DNA of 64,000 bases from Limnephilus marmoratus (Eukaryota; Arthropoda; Insecta; Trichoptera; Limnephilidae), in contig OU862908.1 of the NCBI GenBank assembly GCA_917880885.1, positions 56,007,819 through 56,071,818 on the forward strand, in the 5' to 3' direction. Both the position numbers and the translations under genes were made by a program. Each line of letters begins with the position of its first letter. Positions within the stretch are counted from its first letter, which is position 1. Shown in pieces: positions 21,119-32,580 of the stretch. The notes below the pieces were generated by a model. That model saw only the letters and a list, made by a program, of their open reading frames with translations. It did no database searches and had not been told where the DNA came from.

Positions 21119-21975
21119 GGCCACTTGCATGGACTTCATAACGACTTGGAAAAAATCGTGTGGATAGAGTTTTTTTACTAAGATTACGAAAATGTTAGTA
21201 AAAATTTTTAGAAATGTACAGTTTTTTTTATTTTTAAATAAATAAATCCATTATTTGGCCTCGTGACGTCACTACATGAAAATGTCCCGTCGCCGAAAAT
21301 GTTCCTATTAATTTTATAAAATTCCACACTGATTTATTTTTTTATATGGCATCACTTTGATTTCAGGCGAATTTTTGAATTCGTTCACTAGATTTATTGT
21401 TTGTTCTCTGCGAACTTATCATTTGGTTTGATTTTTTGACAGATGTTCTGAAGAGAACCCCGTACAATTAATGGCTACGGGGTTCTCTTCAGAACGTGAA
21501 GAGGATGTCGGTACATGTTTAAGAGGTATAATGATTATGGTGCTGATTTTAACAAATTAAAATTTTATAATATTCTTATTATTATTACAATTTACAAGTT
21601 CAAGTATATTACATTGAATTTAGTAATATAGACGCTGTACATTATAATGATTTATGATCAATAAGATGGATCAAGGAAATAAATATTTATGAGATCTAAT
21701 ATTTTTGGTATGCCTCGTTATTCTCCTGTGCCATTCGTATGGAAAACGTTATTTTTTTTTTAAATTATTTTCGGCTATGTAATTATCGTTTTTTCACACC
21801 TATAAAATTATGTCCCGTCTTTCCGGTTTATAAAAAATGGTCTGATTTTTCGGATTGAAATTTTCAAAAAATCCCCAGGGTTTCAAAAATACCATTAAAA
21901 AAAAAAAAATACAGAATGTCTTAGAATATTTGCCTAAACCGGAAAATTTTTTTAAAAAATGTGATGCAAGTGGCC
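21119..21975 (+). mobile_element. TA-flanked MITE family B, copy 1 (857 bp)
   Basis: Ends GGCCACTTGCAT...ATGCAAGTGGCC are perfect 12-bp inverted repeats with TA on both outsides, as in Tc1/mariner-like elements. About 85-90% like 26094-26918 over the whole length. No transposase frame. Confidence 0.85.
21445..21495. repeat. 20-bp perfect inverted duplication within MITE B copy 1
   Basis: GTTCTGAAGAGAACCCCGTA (21445-21464) is followed after 11 nt by its exact reverse complement (21476-21495). Copy 2 has only the first arm, so the second arm was added in this copy, probably by template switching. Confidence 0.85.
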
Positions 21976-22169
21976 TATTGGGATCTATAATATATAATGT
22001 GTTCTTTAATGAGCGTATTTCGAAAGCAAAATTCTATGACGGGCGGTAATCATCATAATTATATTTCTAACCCTACTTTCTGATTTGAATTTATATAACT
22101 AGATTAAGAAACTGTAAATCAGATTTAATTATGTTATTATTAAGTTAAGCAAGCATTTTATTTTTGTAT

Positions 22170-22515
22170 TACTGTGACAGCTGTTTGGCGGTCAAGACCA
22201 TTTTCAAACTGTGGTTAGACCACGTTGAGATGACTTATTTATATGCGGGGAAAACAGATTTCAAAGTATCCCACAGAATATAGAATCTATTGTCACAATT
22301 ATATCCCAGTAAATCGGTTTATTAGGGGTGGGGAGGGAGAGGGTGAATATAATCATACAGGTAATGAGTCGTCTAAACGTGGCCTAACCGCAGTTTGAAA
22401 ATTAAAAACATCAAAACTCAATAAAATTAAATTGCTTTCAGAACTTAATAATAATATTATTAACTTTTATTTTAAAAAGAAATTAAATGGAGTTTTACGA
22501 TTTAAACACAAAACA
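22170..22515. repeat. Decayed hairpin-tailed repeat related to 7756-7965
   Basis: CATTTTCAAACTGTGGTTAG...CTAACCGCAGTTTGAAAAT pairs over about 22 bp around a 150-nt centre. GACAGCTGTTT and the tail AAATTAAATGGA.TTTTACGA.TTAAACACAAAA match the type 1 hairpin element at 7756-7965. Confidence 0.55.
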
Positions 22516-23160
22516 ATAGATTGAAATATTTTGAATTTATTTATATGTACGTGTTTTTTTGGTTCCATGCCAAAATTATTTTTAAATAGCCGGTAACCCT
22601 AACCTAACTTAACTTATTTAACCATTTTTTTATATTTTATTATCATCACTCTTAATTACCTTTCTGAGGTGCTTCTGAGTTGGTTTCATTCTGAGTCGTC
22701 CGGTCACCGTTTTTTTACGTAGGAGATATACGTTGACAAATGGGTTATTTGATCCTTTTGTGATAACTAAAATCATTGGTAAAAATATTCACTAATTAAT
22801 ATATTTTCAATTCAATCATAACATAGTTCCATTTCCAACTGCATTGCTGTATATTCTCTGTTCTGTTATTTTTAATTAAAACATAATTCCGAGTGAATAA
22901 TGGATGCGTTTATTTACCTGAAATGATTGTTTAACAGTTTCAAGTTGGCTCATCTCCGAGCGGAACATTATGAATTAATTCACTAAAGGAGTCGTCTCTG
23001 GGATAAAGTAAGCTAAATTAGCATAAGATCGCGGTTAACTAGCCGACGAACAAACATTTTGCATTAAGTCGAGTGAAAAAGGCTTATCAACCACCACATT
23101 GTTTTGCTGAAACTATGTCGAACGCCTGACAAATTAAAGGACTTTGTGTGTATTTAAATC
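22516..23160. other. No gene seen
   Basis: AT-rich spacer. Confidence 0.5.
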
Positions 23161-23164
23161 GTTT

Positions 23165-23524
23165 AACCCCTTAGGTCTATTTAGGTGTATTTAAATCGTT
23201 TAACACCATATTTTCAGAAGGTCAAAATATTTCCGCTTTACAATCAAATCAAAATAAATGGAATATTTCTGAACGTATCCGAAAACTATAAATTTTTCTT
23301 GAAAAATTATGAAATACGCTTTCAGTTTTTATAAAACAACAAAACATATAATTTTGAAATATAAAATTTTTGCACATTGCCCACCTAACGTTTTTTCTAA
23401 CTAAAATTACTGATAACGAAAAAAAACACGTACGTATTTTATTAGACAAATGTATTAAGTATAAACGTTATGGTCACCTTGCTTTTACGTCGTGTCATGT
23501 AAAAATACTCGGTTAAAAAAATGG
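23165..23524 (+). mobile_element. Element G, copy 2, left part
   Basis: Same block order as 13125-13590: AATATTTCCGC, GGAATATTTCTGAACGTATC, ACGTTTTTTCTAACTAAAAT, ATTTTATTAGACAAATG and TCATGTAAAAATA. Interrupted at 23525 by a family A copy. Confidence 0.85.
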
Positions 23525-23856
23525 ATGAAGTTTGGCCGGGTCTTGGCGGCGGATACGTCTCCCCACCGGCTGCGTGGCAGGCTCGGTTGGGAGAGACTGG
23601 TTGAGGGAGCTCTTTTGACTCTCTCAGAACATCGCCTTGCATCGCAGTGGGATGGATGGATGGATTCATACTTCCGTCACTCCTGGACACACTATCCTCA
23701 GATTCCTACCGACCCCTCATACCTTTTTCCTTCCTAGAACTTCCTCTCCTTTTTTTTCAAAAGACCCTCCACCTAGAATCCCTAAAGATGACATAGGCCC
23801 AGAAGGGAATTATTTTCCTCAAGGTCTCATGTGTGGATCTTATTTAAAAAAAATTA
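23525..23856 (+). mobile_element. Family A retroposon, copy 5, inserted in element G
   Basis: Contains GGGAGAGACTGGTTGAGGGAG, CACTCCTGGACACACTATCC, CTTTTTCCTTCC and GATGACATAGGCC. It ends in the hairpin region followed by AAAAAAAA. It separates two halves of element G that are continuous in 63250-63800. Confidence 0.8.
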
Positions 23857-24110
23857 CCCTTGTTTCTATTTTATTTTTTCTTCAGTTGTGGTTCGAAAAT
23901 TTGGTTTCATAAAGGTCTACATTTTACTTCTTTTGTGGTTAATTTTTATATTTGAATTCAAAGCGTGGTGTTTTCTCTTTTTAATACCGTTTTTATATCA
24001 TATTTCTCTCTGATAATAAGGGAAACATATCGATTTCTATGAAACCTAAGTGAGTTATTCTGAAAGCGAATAAATTATCCCGACGGGTTAAAAGTACTAA
24101 CCTATTTTCT
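23857..24110 (+). mobile_element. Element G, copy 2, right part
   Basis: Resumes with TTGTGGTTCGAAAATTTGG, CATAAAGGTCTACATTTTAC, AAAGCGTGGTGTTTTC and ATTTCTATGAAACC, as in the uninterrupted copy at 63575-63745. Confidence 0.85.
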
Positions 24111-24194
24111 CGTACATATCCCCCCCATGCTTGTACTCCGATGTTTTTCGTATGTTTTTCTATTTCTTTCGAATTATTTTTGATCAAGTAAAAT

Positions 24195-24431
24195 TTGGAT
24201 GAAATAAACATATTATCATTATTGATGCCTAAGCTTTATTTATCACTTATCGTATTATCCGATTTTCTATATCTAATCAAAAAGTTAAGCAAACTGAGAA
24301 AAGTTTCTCCTGAGAAATGCTGGCATGATTTATTTGCCAGAAGCCAAGTCAGAAGTCTGCCCGAAAAGTTGAAAGAGTTCAAATTTGGTCCAGAAAACAT
24401 ATTTGTTCATGGCGCCCTAAATTCAGTTTAG
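24195..24431 (+). other. Unassigned 78-codon open frame followed by AATAAA
   Basis: The frame ends at a TAG at 24429-24431 and an AATAAA signal lies about 48 nt downstream (24477). The second half is polar and Lys-rich (SPEKCWHDLFARSQVRSLPE) and looks more protein-like than most frames here. I recognise no domain. It could be the last exon of a gene, the end of a transposon frame, or chance. Confidence 0.2.
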
Positions 24432-24838
24432 TTGTTGGGATGAATAATATCACAACACAACCCAATTTTTTTTTTCAATAAAATACATTATTTTCAATTG
24501 GACTATTACTATGTTTTTTAAATTTCTGAGAATGTTTTATCCCAAAACGAATAATAATGAATTCTAAAATCTCATTTCGTGTGCTTCGAATTATAATTTT
24601 ATAGATTTGCGATTTCAATCTATCATTCAAATTTATGTATTACTCTCATTTCTTACAATATCGCTATTATTAAATATTTCCATAAATTGAGTGTTTTTTT
24701 TAAGTTAACTATAATTTATAAATGATTAATAAACCATCCCTAAGCTTATATTTGAATTGGTTTTGTATTATCTACCATTGAAATACGACCCTACATCGAC
24801 CTTCTTATAAAGTATCTGTTAAAATTATGTGAATCAAC

Positions 24839-25538
24839 TTAAGAGGGTTTTACTAGAGAAAACCAGAAATATGTCATTTTTAAATCAGATTTTAGACGTA
24901 TTGACTCTTTTCCACAAAAAAATATAAATGGATTTCGAAAGATTGTTCTTTTATCTAGCATTCGCATGTTTTTAATTTTGAGAAAAAATGTTTATTTTTA
25001 GTATAATAAGGTTATACCATAGGTCGTTGGCAGATTTGTTAAATTTTCAAAAAAGATTTTGTATTATACCACACCCATTTCAAATCATATAATCATGCAG
25101 TAAAATAAATCAATAATTATCTGGGTATCGCATGTTTTAGAATTTTAATTTTAGCTTAAATAAAATCATAAAAAAATATATACACGTACATGTGTTTCTT
25201 GACGAAAATTGGTCCGTTTGTGTATTTATTTGCGCACTTACAAACTAATATATTTCAGATTTTTTAAATATTCTTATTTAACTTAGACATTATTGAAAAA
25301 TAATAAATACAAAAGTACATTATTTTAATAGTTTTATCATCACGCCTTTCAGCATTTTTGGATGTAGGTATAAATTAAAGCAAATTTGGAATGAAATAAA
25401 ATCGATATTGAGTTATAATTTTAAAAAGCTGGTACGGAGAGTAATTAATCTTTATCATTGTAACCGCCCTGCACGATAGTAAGAACAACTTTCGACGAAA
25501 TGTGGATTTTCGTCCGCTGGCTGGTTAAACGCTCTTAA
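24839..25538 (+). mobile_element. TTAA-flanked MITE family C, copy 1 (700 bp)
   Basis: Starts TTAAGAGGG and ends GCTGGTTAAACGCTCTTAA. The ends pair as imperfect inverted repeats just inside TTAA. Homologous along its whole length to 30221-30941 and, reversed, to 43758-44472. Piggybac-type target preference; no transposase. Confidence 0.85.
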
Positions 25539-26093
25539 TATTACTATCAATGAAAAAAAATATATCGATAATTTAAAATGAAATAGAGTTCATATTTGAT
25601 TGAAAATTATTGAACTGTTCCTTGTGAGATTTGTGCTAAGTACTACGTTGTTGTTGTTTTTAAACTTTATTTTTTCACAAGAATCGACGCTTTAGGCTTG
25701 GACGGCGGCCACCCTTACCAGACCGTTTGAATATTCATGGGACGGTTTTATCAATAGTAACTTTTCAAAGATTCCTGAATTCGGGGTAAGCCGCCCCTAA
25801 CACCCGGAGCAGAACACCCTAAAGCTTAGCAAGAATATTCCTGTACACGGCGAACTTCGCTGATGCGACTTGGGAAATTGGAACATTTATTTGACGGGAA
25901 ACTTTTGACCTCTTCCAGCAAATTATTTAATAAAACAAAATATACATGCTCTAAATAATAATGAAATAATTGGGTCTGTTTTTAAAATGAGGCGTAAATG
26001 TGCAAAAAGACAACACTAATATTGGAGGTATACCCTCACCAGTATCTCGTGCGATAATTCTGAATATATTTATTTTTAGATATCTGTATACTA
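25539..26093. other. No gene seen
   Basis: AT-rich except for a GC-richer patch around 25690-25870; no supported frame. Confidence 0.45.
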
Positions 26094-26918
26094 GACCACT
26101 TGCATTGATTTCATAACGACTTGGAAAAAATCGTGTGTATAGATTTTTTTACTAAGATTACGAATATGTTAGTAAATTTTTTTATAAATGTACAGTTTTT
26201 TTATTTTTAAATAAATAAATCCATTATTTGGGCCTGTGACGTCACTACATGAAAATGTCCCGTCTACGAAAATGTTTCTATTACTTTTGTAAAATTCCAC
26301 ACTGATTTATTTTTTTTGTATGGCAACACTTTGATTTCAGGCGAATTTTTGACTTTGACATTTAACGTTCACTAGATTTATTGTTTGTTCTCTGCGAACT
26401 TATCATTTGGTTTGACTTTTTGACAGATGTTATGAAGAGAACTCCGTACATTTTACGATGTCTGTACGTGTTTAAGAGGTATAATAGTAGTGGTGCTTTT
26501 TTTAACAAAATCAAATTTTATAATATTCTTATTATTATTATAATTTACAAGTACAAGTATATTACTTTGGATTTAGTAATACGTTGAACATTATAATGAT
26601 TTATGATCAATAAGATGGATCAAGGAAAAAAATATTTATGAGAAGTAATATTTTTGGTATGCCTCGTTATTCTCCTGTGCCCTTTCTTGTGGAACACGTT
26701 CTTTTTTTTAAATGATTTTCCGCTATGTAATTATTGTTTTTTCGAACCCGTAAAATGATGTCCCGTCTTTCCGGTTTATAAAAAATGTTCTGATTTTTCG
26801 GATTGAAATTTTCAAAAAATCGCCAGGGTTTCAAAAATACGATTAAAAAAAAAAACAGAATGTCTTGGAATATTTTTCTAAACCGGAAAAAAAATTAAAA
26901 AATGTGATGCAAGTGGCC
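26094..26918 (+). mobile_element. TA-flanked MITE family B, copy 2 (825 bp)
   Basis: Ends GACCACTTGCAT and ATGCAAGTGGCC with TA outside both. Includes the same GTGACGTCACTACATGAAAA and GCCTCGTTATTCTCCTGTGC blocks as copy 1. The 20-bp snap-back of copy 1 is absent. Confidence 0.85.
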
Positions 26919-27350
26919 TATCTTGTTAAAAACACAATTTGAGATTGCTCTTTTCCAATTCATTTGTTTTTTTCGGGAAATCTCCCAGCAAGGAAACTAT
27001 TTCTAAATTTAAAAATAATGAGATCAAAATTAGCAGATTAGTTCAAAAGAATATTCGTATTTCAAATAATGACGCATGTATCGCACGCACCTCTGAACAG
27101 GCTCAACCTAGTTAGGTGGTATATACCAAAAAAGTATATTGTGAATATAATATATTGGTTTGGTAGTTAAATTTTTTTATTATTTTTGGTTATTTTTCAT
27201 TCTCTACCTGTTTAGTAGGGCTGGTAAAGTACCTAATAAGGGATATAATTTTCCCCTGCTGATGGAAATAAGGCTTTTATTTCCAGTCGTGTAGATTTCA
27301 ACGGGCAATCGTTAAAACACCGCAGGTAGTAAAATCTTCCTGTCTGATCA
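26919..27350. other. No gene seen
   Basis: AT-rich spacer with a short TA-rich palindromic patch at about 27118-27170. Confidence 0.45.
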
Positions 27351-27604
27351 CGTGATGCGACTGCTCGGGTGTGTCCGTATTTGTAAAAGTGAAGTAGAAA
27401 CACGCACAAACACAAGTGGCTTCATTAACCCCCCGGGTCCCGGGCGACGGAATAATGAGGAAATCCCAACCCCTGTCGGGCGCGAAAGGGTTGAAGGTTT
27501 TTACTGCAGAATCCGAATTCATAACAAGTCATGTTTCCGGTTGTGTCTATGATGTCAAGTGGACACGAAGAGCTGTCTCTCTTGGTGAACTGATTCTGCA
27601 GTAG
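27350..27604 (+). other. GC-rich patch with overlapping frames, possible decayed coding sequence
   Basis: Two overlapping plus frames (27352-27552 and 27416-27604) lie in a patch containing CCCCGGGTCCCGGGCG and GGGCGCGAAAGGGTTGAAGG. The GC content and the switch between frames suggest a decayed exon or transposon coding segment, but I recognise no domain. Confidence 0.25.
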
Positions 27605-28150
27605 TTTGTCAAGGGGCCGAGGCCTGCAGAGAAATGCATTATTCAGTCGTTGGGAGGTATTGTGATGCTTTGTACAAAATTTTATCGATCTTAATTTTGA
27701 TGGCTATAATCCTTCCATTGAGAGCTCTATTGTTAAATTTTTCTGTTGCAGGCATTATGTGAAGAGATATATAAGATATATTACAATCACTCAACAGATA
27801 TTTCCTAGATGTGTGATACATACCTATTTAAAACAAAACTAATTTCGTCAATTACCCAAGATCTTTCGAATACAGTCAATGAAATGGATTATTTTTGGTT
27901 AAAGAAAGAATTGATCACATTTCATCCGAAGTAAAGGAATTTTTCCCTACGTCTGGCACACCAGACACGCTCACATCACACTTCTATCTCTAACCACTCA
28001 AAACAGGCGAAACAAAATTTTCTCAAGAAATCATCGAACGTGAGTGCGCACTATGTTTTGTTATCAAACGGAATATAGATATGAACTCATCTGCATGAAT
28101 GGGAATAACCTTTTAAGGAAAGTGCATTCCGTGGCAGAGATCGGAGTTCA
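27605..28150. other. No gene seen
   Basis: AT-rich spacer. Confidence 0.5.
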
Positions 28151-28154
28151 GGGT

Positions 28155-28400
28155 ATTTCCTTAGATACGAAATTGTCCCACCCCACCCGGGCCCGAGGGC
28201 GCCCCAGGTAGGGTAGGAGGGGTTGCCCTGCCAATCCCGACTCCCGCCCTTAGCCAGACAACCCTTCCGTTTGCTGAACCGGCGATAAACTTAAATCCAG
28301 GCTTCGTTATCCTTTCAAATTCCCTGCGCTGAAAGAATGGTACCCGCCCGCGCATAATTAACCCGCCTTACAGACACAGACACTGCACGCCGAAACGAAG
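28155..28400. other. GC-rich patch
   Basis: GC-rich (CCCACCCGGGCCCGAGGGCG) with a 64-codon minus frame that I do not recognise. Could be a regulatory patch or relic exon. Confidence 0.25.
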
Positions 28401-29075
28401 AGAAAAGAATTTGAGATCGATTAGGATCGTTTTTTTCTTATAAAAAACAATTTTTATAATATCTGTGGAACGGACCTTTTCACTGTGCATAACTTATGTA
28501 GATAAGAATGTTTATAGTTTACCCTCCGAGTATCGAACGCAGCCCGTCCAACTGCCTATCGAGCGTCTCCCACCGGGTTATATACATCAATCACTTCTTG
28601 TAACTGTTACTGAACGACTAAACATGGATAATTTTGTGAAACAATCAATCGTGTCTTATTTTTTAACATTCAATTGCGAATTCAATTCGTATTCGTTTTT
28701 TATCTGGGTTCAATTCCTGGTTGCAACCGTTACTTTTTTTATTTTGTCTTTTTCTGTTTCATATTTTAGTGAGATTTGTCCACAATATTTTTTTCGATGA
28801 TTAGATTATATACGTATTCCAATCTCTGGAGCTTATGATAAAAATTACGCGCTGTACACAAAAAATGAAGGAAAAGTAATCTAGAATTACAGAAATTCCA
28901 CGGTCCTAAACTCACCGTTAGAGTTTTCCTGCTTCAGATAATAGATTACTGCTTTATTGATAAGATGATTCAAAGAATACCTGATCTCTCATCAATACCC
29001 TGTTCATGGAAAGGCGTCGTTTACAAAACTAAACAACAATTTCTTGAAAGGATGGAACCAAATATGAAGACGTAA
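28401..29075. other. No gene seen
   Basis: The 111-codon plus frame 28465-28800 is hydrophobic towards its end (FFILSFSVSYFSEICPQYFF). It shows no family motif. Confidence 0.4.
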
Positions 29076-29085
29076 AATGAATAGA

Positions 29086-29497
29086 CTCCAGATACGAATA
29101 TCTACAGCCTGTATGTCTGACGAATATCTACAGCGCATATGTTTAACTAATATCTACGAACTTCAGAGTGTTGATTAATATCTACAGAGCGTAGGTTGAA
29201 CTAATATCTACAGAGCGTAGGTTGGACTAATCAGCTAAATGTGCCCAATGGTCCGATTTACATACATACTTACATAAATTAAGATTTTTAAACTGCATAC
29301 GCAATATTACGTTATTCCAATATGCTATACATAATTGCAAATCCAACCTCTGCCAGTGCTGTAGATATTCGTCAACACTTTGGTTCTCATAGATATTAAT
29401 CAACAGTTTGAGCTGTAGATATTCGTCAACACTTTGATTCTCATAGATATTAGTTCGATTTTTTCAGTTTTTGGAATTCCTGTAGATATTAGTAGAC
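29086..29497. repeat. Two short tandem arrays in inverted orientation
   Basis: Left array (29086-29235): about five units of roughly 26 bp with the core CTAATATCTACAG. Right array (29357-29497): units with the reverse complement, CTGTAGATATT. The unique centre is about 120 bp. Such subterminal repeat arrays are found at transposon ends, where they bind transposase. Confidence 0.8.
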
Positions 29498-30220
29498 GCC
29501 TCCAAATGAATATAGACTGTCGATTTATTTGAAATGATTTTTACATGTTGTACATAAATATTGACTCAGCATAATAAGATATGTATGTTTTAGATTTATA
29601 TTCCGTTAACGTTGGTACGCATTTTATTTTGTCTAATTTATCCGCCGGCGTCTTCTCTGCCAAAAATTCGCTTTAAATTTGATTTAATCTGAAATTCAAA
29701 TATTCCAATTAGTTTCTCGTTTTCGATATTATACATTGAACTTGTAATTCAAATTTTCCAATTAGTTTTCCATTTTAGAATTCTTCTTATTCGTTTTTGC
29801 CTTTTCGTGGTTAGAGTTTCTGTTTCAATAGAACGTTTAATAAAAATATCGTACCTAATATTATTTTATATTATGTTATTCAAATTTCATCGGCATTTCG
29901 TCGAGAATGCGAATATTTTTATTTGCATAATACCTATCTGTCTGAATCAATAAACTCGGGAAAAAGAGTGGCAAGGCGCAGGAAAGATCGTATAAATGCT
30001 TATATCGGATATCTCACAGATAATGTGGTGATATAGGTGCCATTAAAGTAACCTCACGTGACGTGTAAGGGCTTCACTGAATCGTGTGACCGGAGATGTT
30101 ATATTTATTACCAATCGGATATGGGCGGCAAATTATTTGCTGGCCATTTGCTGAATGGATACTATATCATTTTCAGTTTTCAATATTATTTATGTTTTTG
30201 ACGGTGTTAATTCTATTGTC
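29498..30220. other. No gene seen
   Basis: AT-rich spacer. Confidence 0.5.
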
Positions 30221-30941
30221 TTAAGAGGGCATTACCAGAGAAAACCGGAAATACGTCATTTTCAAAAAAGTTTTTAGACGTATTGACTCTTTTCCACAAA
30301 AAGTTATAAATGGATTTCGAAAGATTGTTCTTTTATCTAGCATTCGTATGTAATAAAATTTGAGCAAATTTTTTAATTTTTAGTATAATAAGGTTATTCC
30401 ATAGATCGTTGGCAGATTTGTTCAATTTTCACAAAAGTTTTTGTATTATACCACACCCATTTCAAATAATAAAATCATGCAGTAAAATAAATCAATACAT
30501 TATCTAGCAAACGTATGTTTTAGAATTTTAATTTTAGTTTCAATAAAATCATTAAAAAATATATACGTACATGTGTTTCTTGACGAAAAGTGGTCCATTT
30601 GTGTATTTATTTGCGCACTTACAAACTAATATATTTGAGATTTTTTTAACATTCTTATTAAATTTAGACATTATTGAAAAATGATAAATACTTATAATCA
30701 AAAAATAACTACAAAAAGTACATTATTTTAATAGTTTTATCATCACGCCTTTCAGCATTTTTGGATGAAGGTATAAATCAAAGCTAATTTGAATTGAAAT
30801 AAATTCGATATTGAGTTATAATTTAAAAAAGCTGGTACGGAGAATAATTAATCTTTCTCATTGTAACCGCCCTGCACGATCGTAAGAACAACTTTCGACT
30901 AAATGTGGATTTTCGTCCGCTGGCTGGTTAAACGCTCTTAA
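30221..30941 (+). mobile_element. TTAA-flanked MITE family C, copy 2 (721 bp)
   Basis: TTAAGAGGGCATTACCAGAG at the start and GGTTAAACGCTCTTAA at the end. Matches copy 1 (24839-25538) block for block, including CATCACGCCTTTCAGCATTT and GTAACCGCCCTGCACGAT. Confidence 0.9.
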
Positions 30942-31003
30942 TATTACGGTTAAAACATCCATTTTCACTTATTTGCTTTTGATCGGACCCTGCTACGAGC
31001 ATT

Positions 31004-31290
31004 TCTCGACTAGTAAATTTTGAACTTAATGCTCATTTTTAGACTAGTGTATTTTGAACTTACGCTAGAACATTTTTAGAATAGTAAATTTTGAACCTTA
31101 TGTTGGGACATTTGAGTAGCAAATTTTGAACTTATACTGGGATATTTTTAGACAAGTGAATTTTATGCTGGGACATTTTGAAACAAGTAAATTTTGATTT
31201 TATGCTGGGACTTTTTTACACTATTAAATTTTGAACTTAAGCTGGGACATTTTGGACTAGTAAATTTTGAAATTCTGCTGGGACATTTTT
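31004..31290. repeat. Minisatellite, about 36-bp unit, eight units
   Basis: Units of the form ACTAGTAAATTTTGAACTTA followed by TGCTGGGACATTTTTAG. The units vary from about 31 to 38 bp and become more alike toward the right end. Confidence 0.9.
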
Positions 31291-32120
31291 AAAAGAGGGA
31301 AAAATGTTGGTTATAAATAATGCTCAATAATATATTAAAGATTTGATTTATTGATAAGTAACAGAATGTAATTACCATTTTGAGTAGTGAAAATAACATT
31401 TTAATGTACCTCTGTGTGATTTATTACTCTTTCAGAGCTAAGTTACCTAACAATGTAATTTTCAAGTGAATGAATCTATATATTTATTTGTTGTTTCTTC
31501 ACAATTAAAATAGATTGTTTAGTATGTAATTATTAACCCCTCTAGTCTAGGGTTCGCCTGTATCGGGGTTAATAATTTCACAATTTAATAAAAGTAACAC
31601 ACATAAATATCAATCATTACCAAACAGTTAAGTATCTAGTAAAATTTATCTATATATTATGTGTTATTAATTTCTCACAATAACACATACTAATAACAAC
31701 AGAAATAAGTATTTTTTTTATTTTTTTTATTTGAGAGAAAGTTGACAGCAAATCAGAGATTACAAAATAATAAAATAATAGGATGTTAATTATGCCAATT
31801 ATGAACTTTCCACTGATGATACTTATAGTAATAAAGTGTGATATGTAAGTTTTATTTTTTAGTTACAAAATATAAAAAGGGGGGGAGGAGGAACATAGGA
31901 ATAGGATTAAGAGGCAAAGGACGGGAATATATAAGGATTGAACTTTCTAGTTTGAGTCATGGTGCTTGGTGAGTTTTCGTTTTATGTCACGTAAAGTTGA
32001 GTTAAAAATGTCAATGTAATAATAGACTCACGCAATATCAGATTTCAATTGTATTGCAGAAAAATATAGAATTGTCTCCGACACATTTTTGAAGCGCCAC
32101 TGAAAACTGAAAATTTAAAT
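31291..32120. other. No gene seen
   Basis: AT-rich. Contains an 11-bp hairpin TTATTAACCCC...GGGGTTAATAA (31531-31576). A possible reversed LINE tail (TTTTATTTGAGAGAAAGTTG, about 31722) has no reverse transcriptase fragment beside it. Confidence 0.4.
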
Positions 32121-32124
32121 ACAG

Positions 32125-32580
32125 TTGATAATATGTTGTAACTGTTATAGGCACGCCCAAAAGTCGGTAGTAGAAAACCGTTCCATATGCCATAATAATT
32201 TTAATTTAATATTATTTGTCTGCACGTTACCAACTAAAAATTATAAATACCGCCATTGTCGTAACCGTTTTATCGTTCGTAGCGAAAATCCCATCAACAC
32301 ATGGCAAAGGCTTTACGGGTTGTTGAACCGGGCCCACCGGTGCCATTCATACATGGCTCTCCGTAGCAGCCACCCTTTGTTTATTTTATTATTTTGTCCC
32401 TACGGCCGACGTCCACGTAACGTACATTGTATGCCGGATCAGTATGCAGATTATGGAGGCATATTCATAAAATTGAAATTACACGCGGTAAATTCGTTTG
32501 CAGGGCAAATTCGTGATATCTTTGTTATGTTGTTTTTGTGTGATGTTACTTTGTTGAATAATTTCAGAGAACCTTTCTAA
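32125..32580 (+). other. Longest open frame (151 codons), unassigned
   Basis: ATG at 32125, stop at 32578-32580. The protein is Cys/His-rich near its start (CCNCYRHAQ) and hydrophobic in two places, without a family motif I recognise. A frame this long is uncommon by chance in such AT-rich DNA but not excluded in 64 kb. No partner exon is seen. Confidence 0.2.

Noticed and set aside
29086..29497. CRISPR-like array
   Set aside because: Units are head-to-tail repeats without unique spacers of constant length, arranged in inverted halves, in a eukaryotic sequence.
31700..31760. Reversed LINE tail (TTTTATTTGAGAGAAAG)
   Set aside because: No reverse transcriptase fragment, target duplication or second copy was found to support it.
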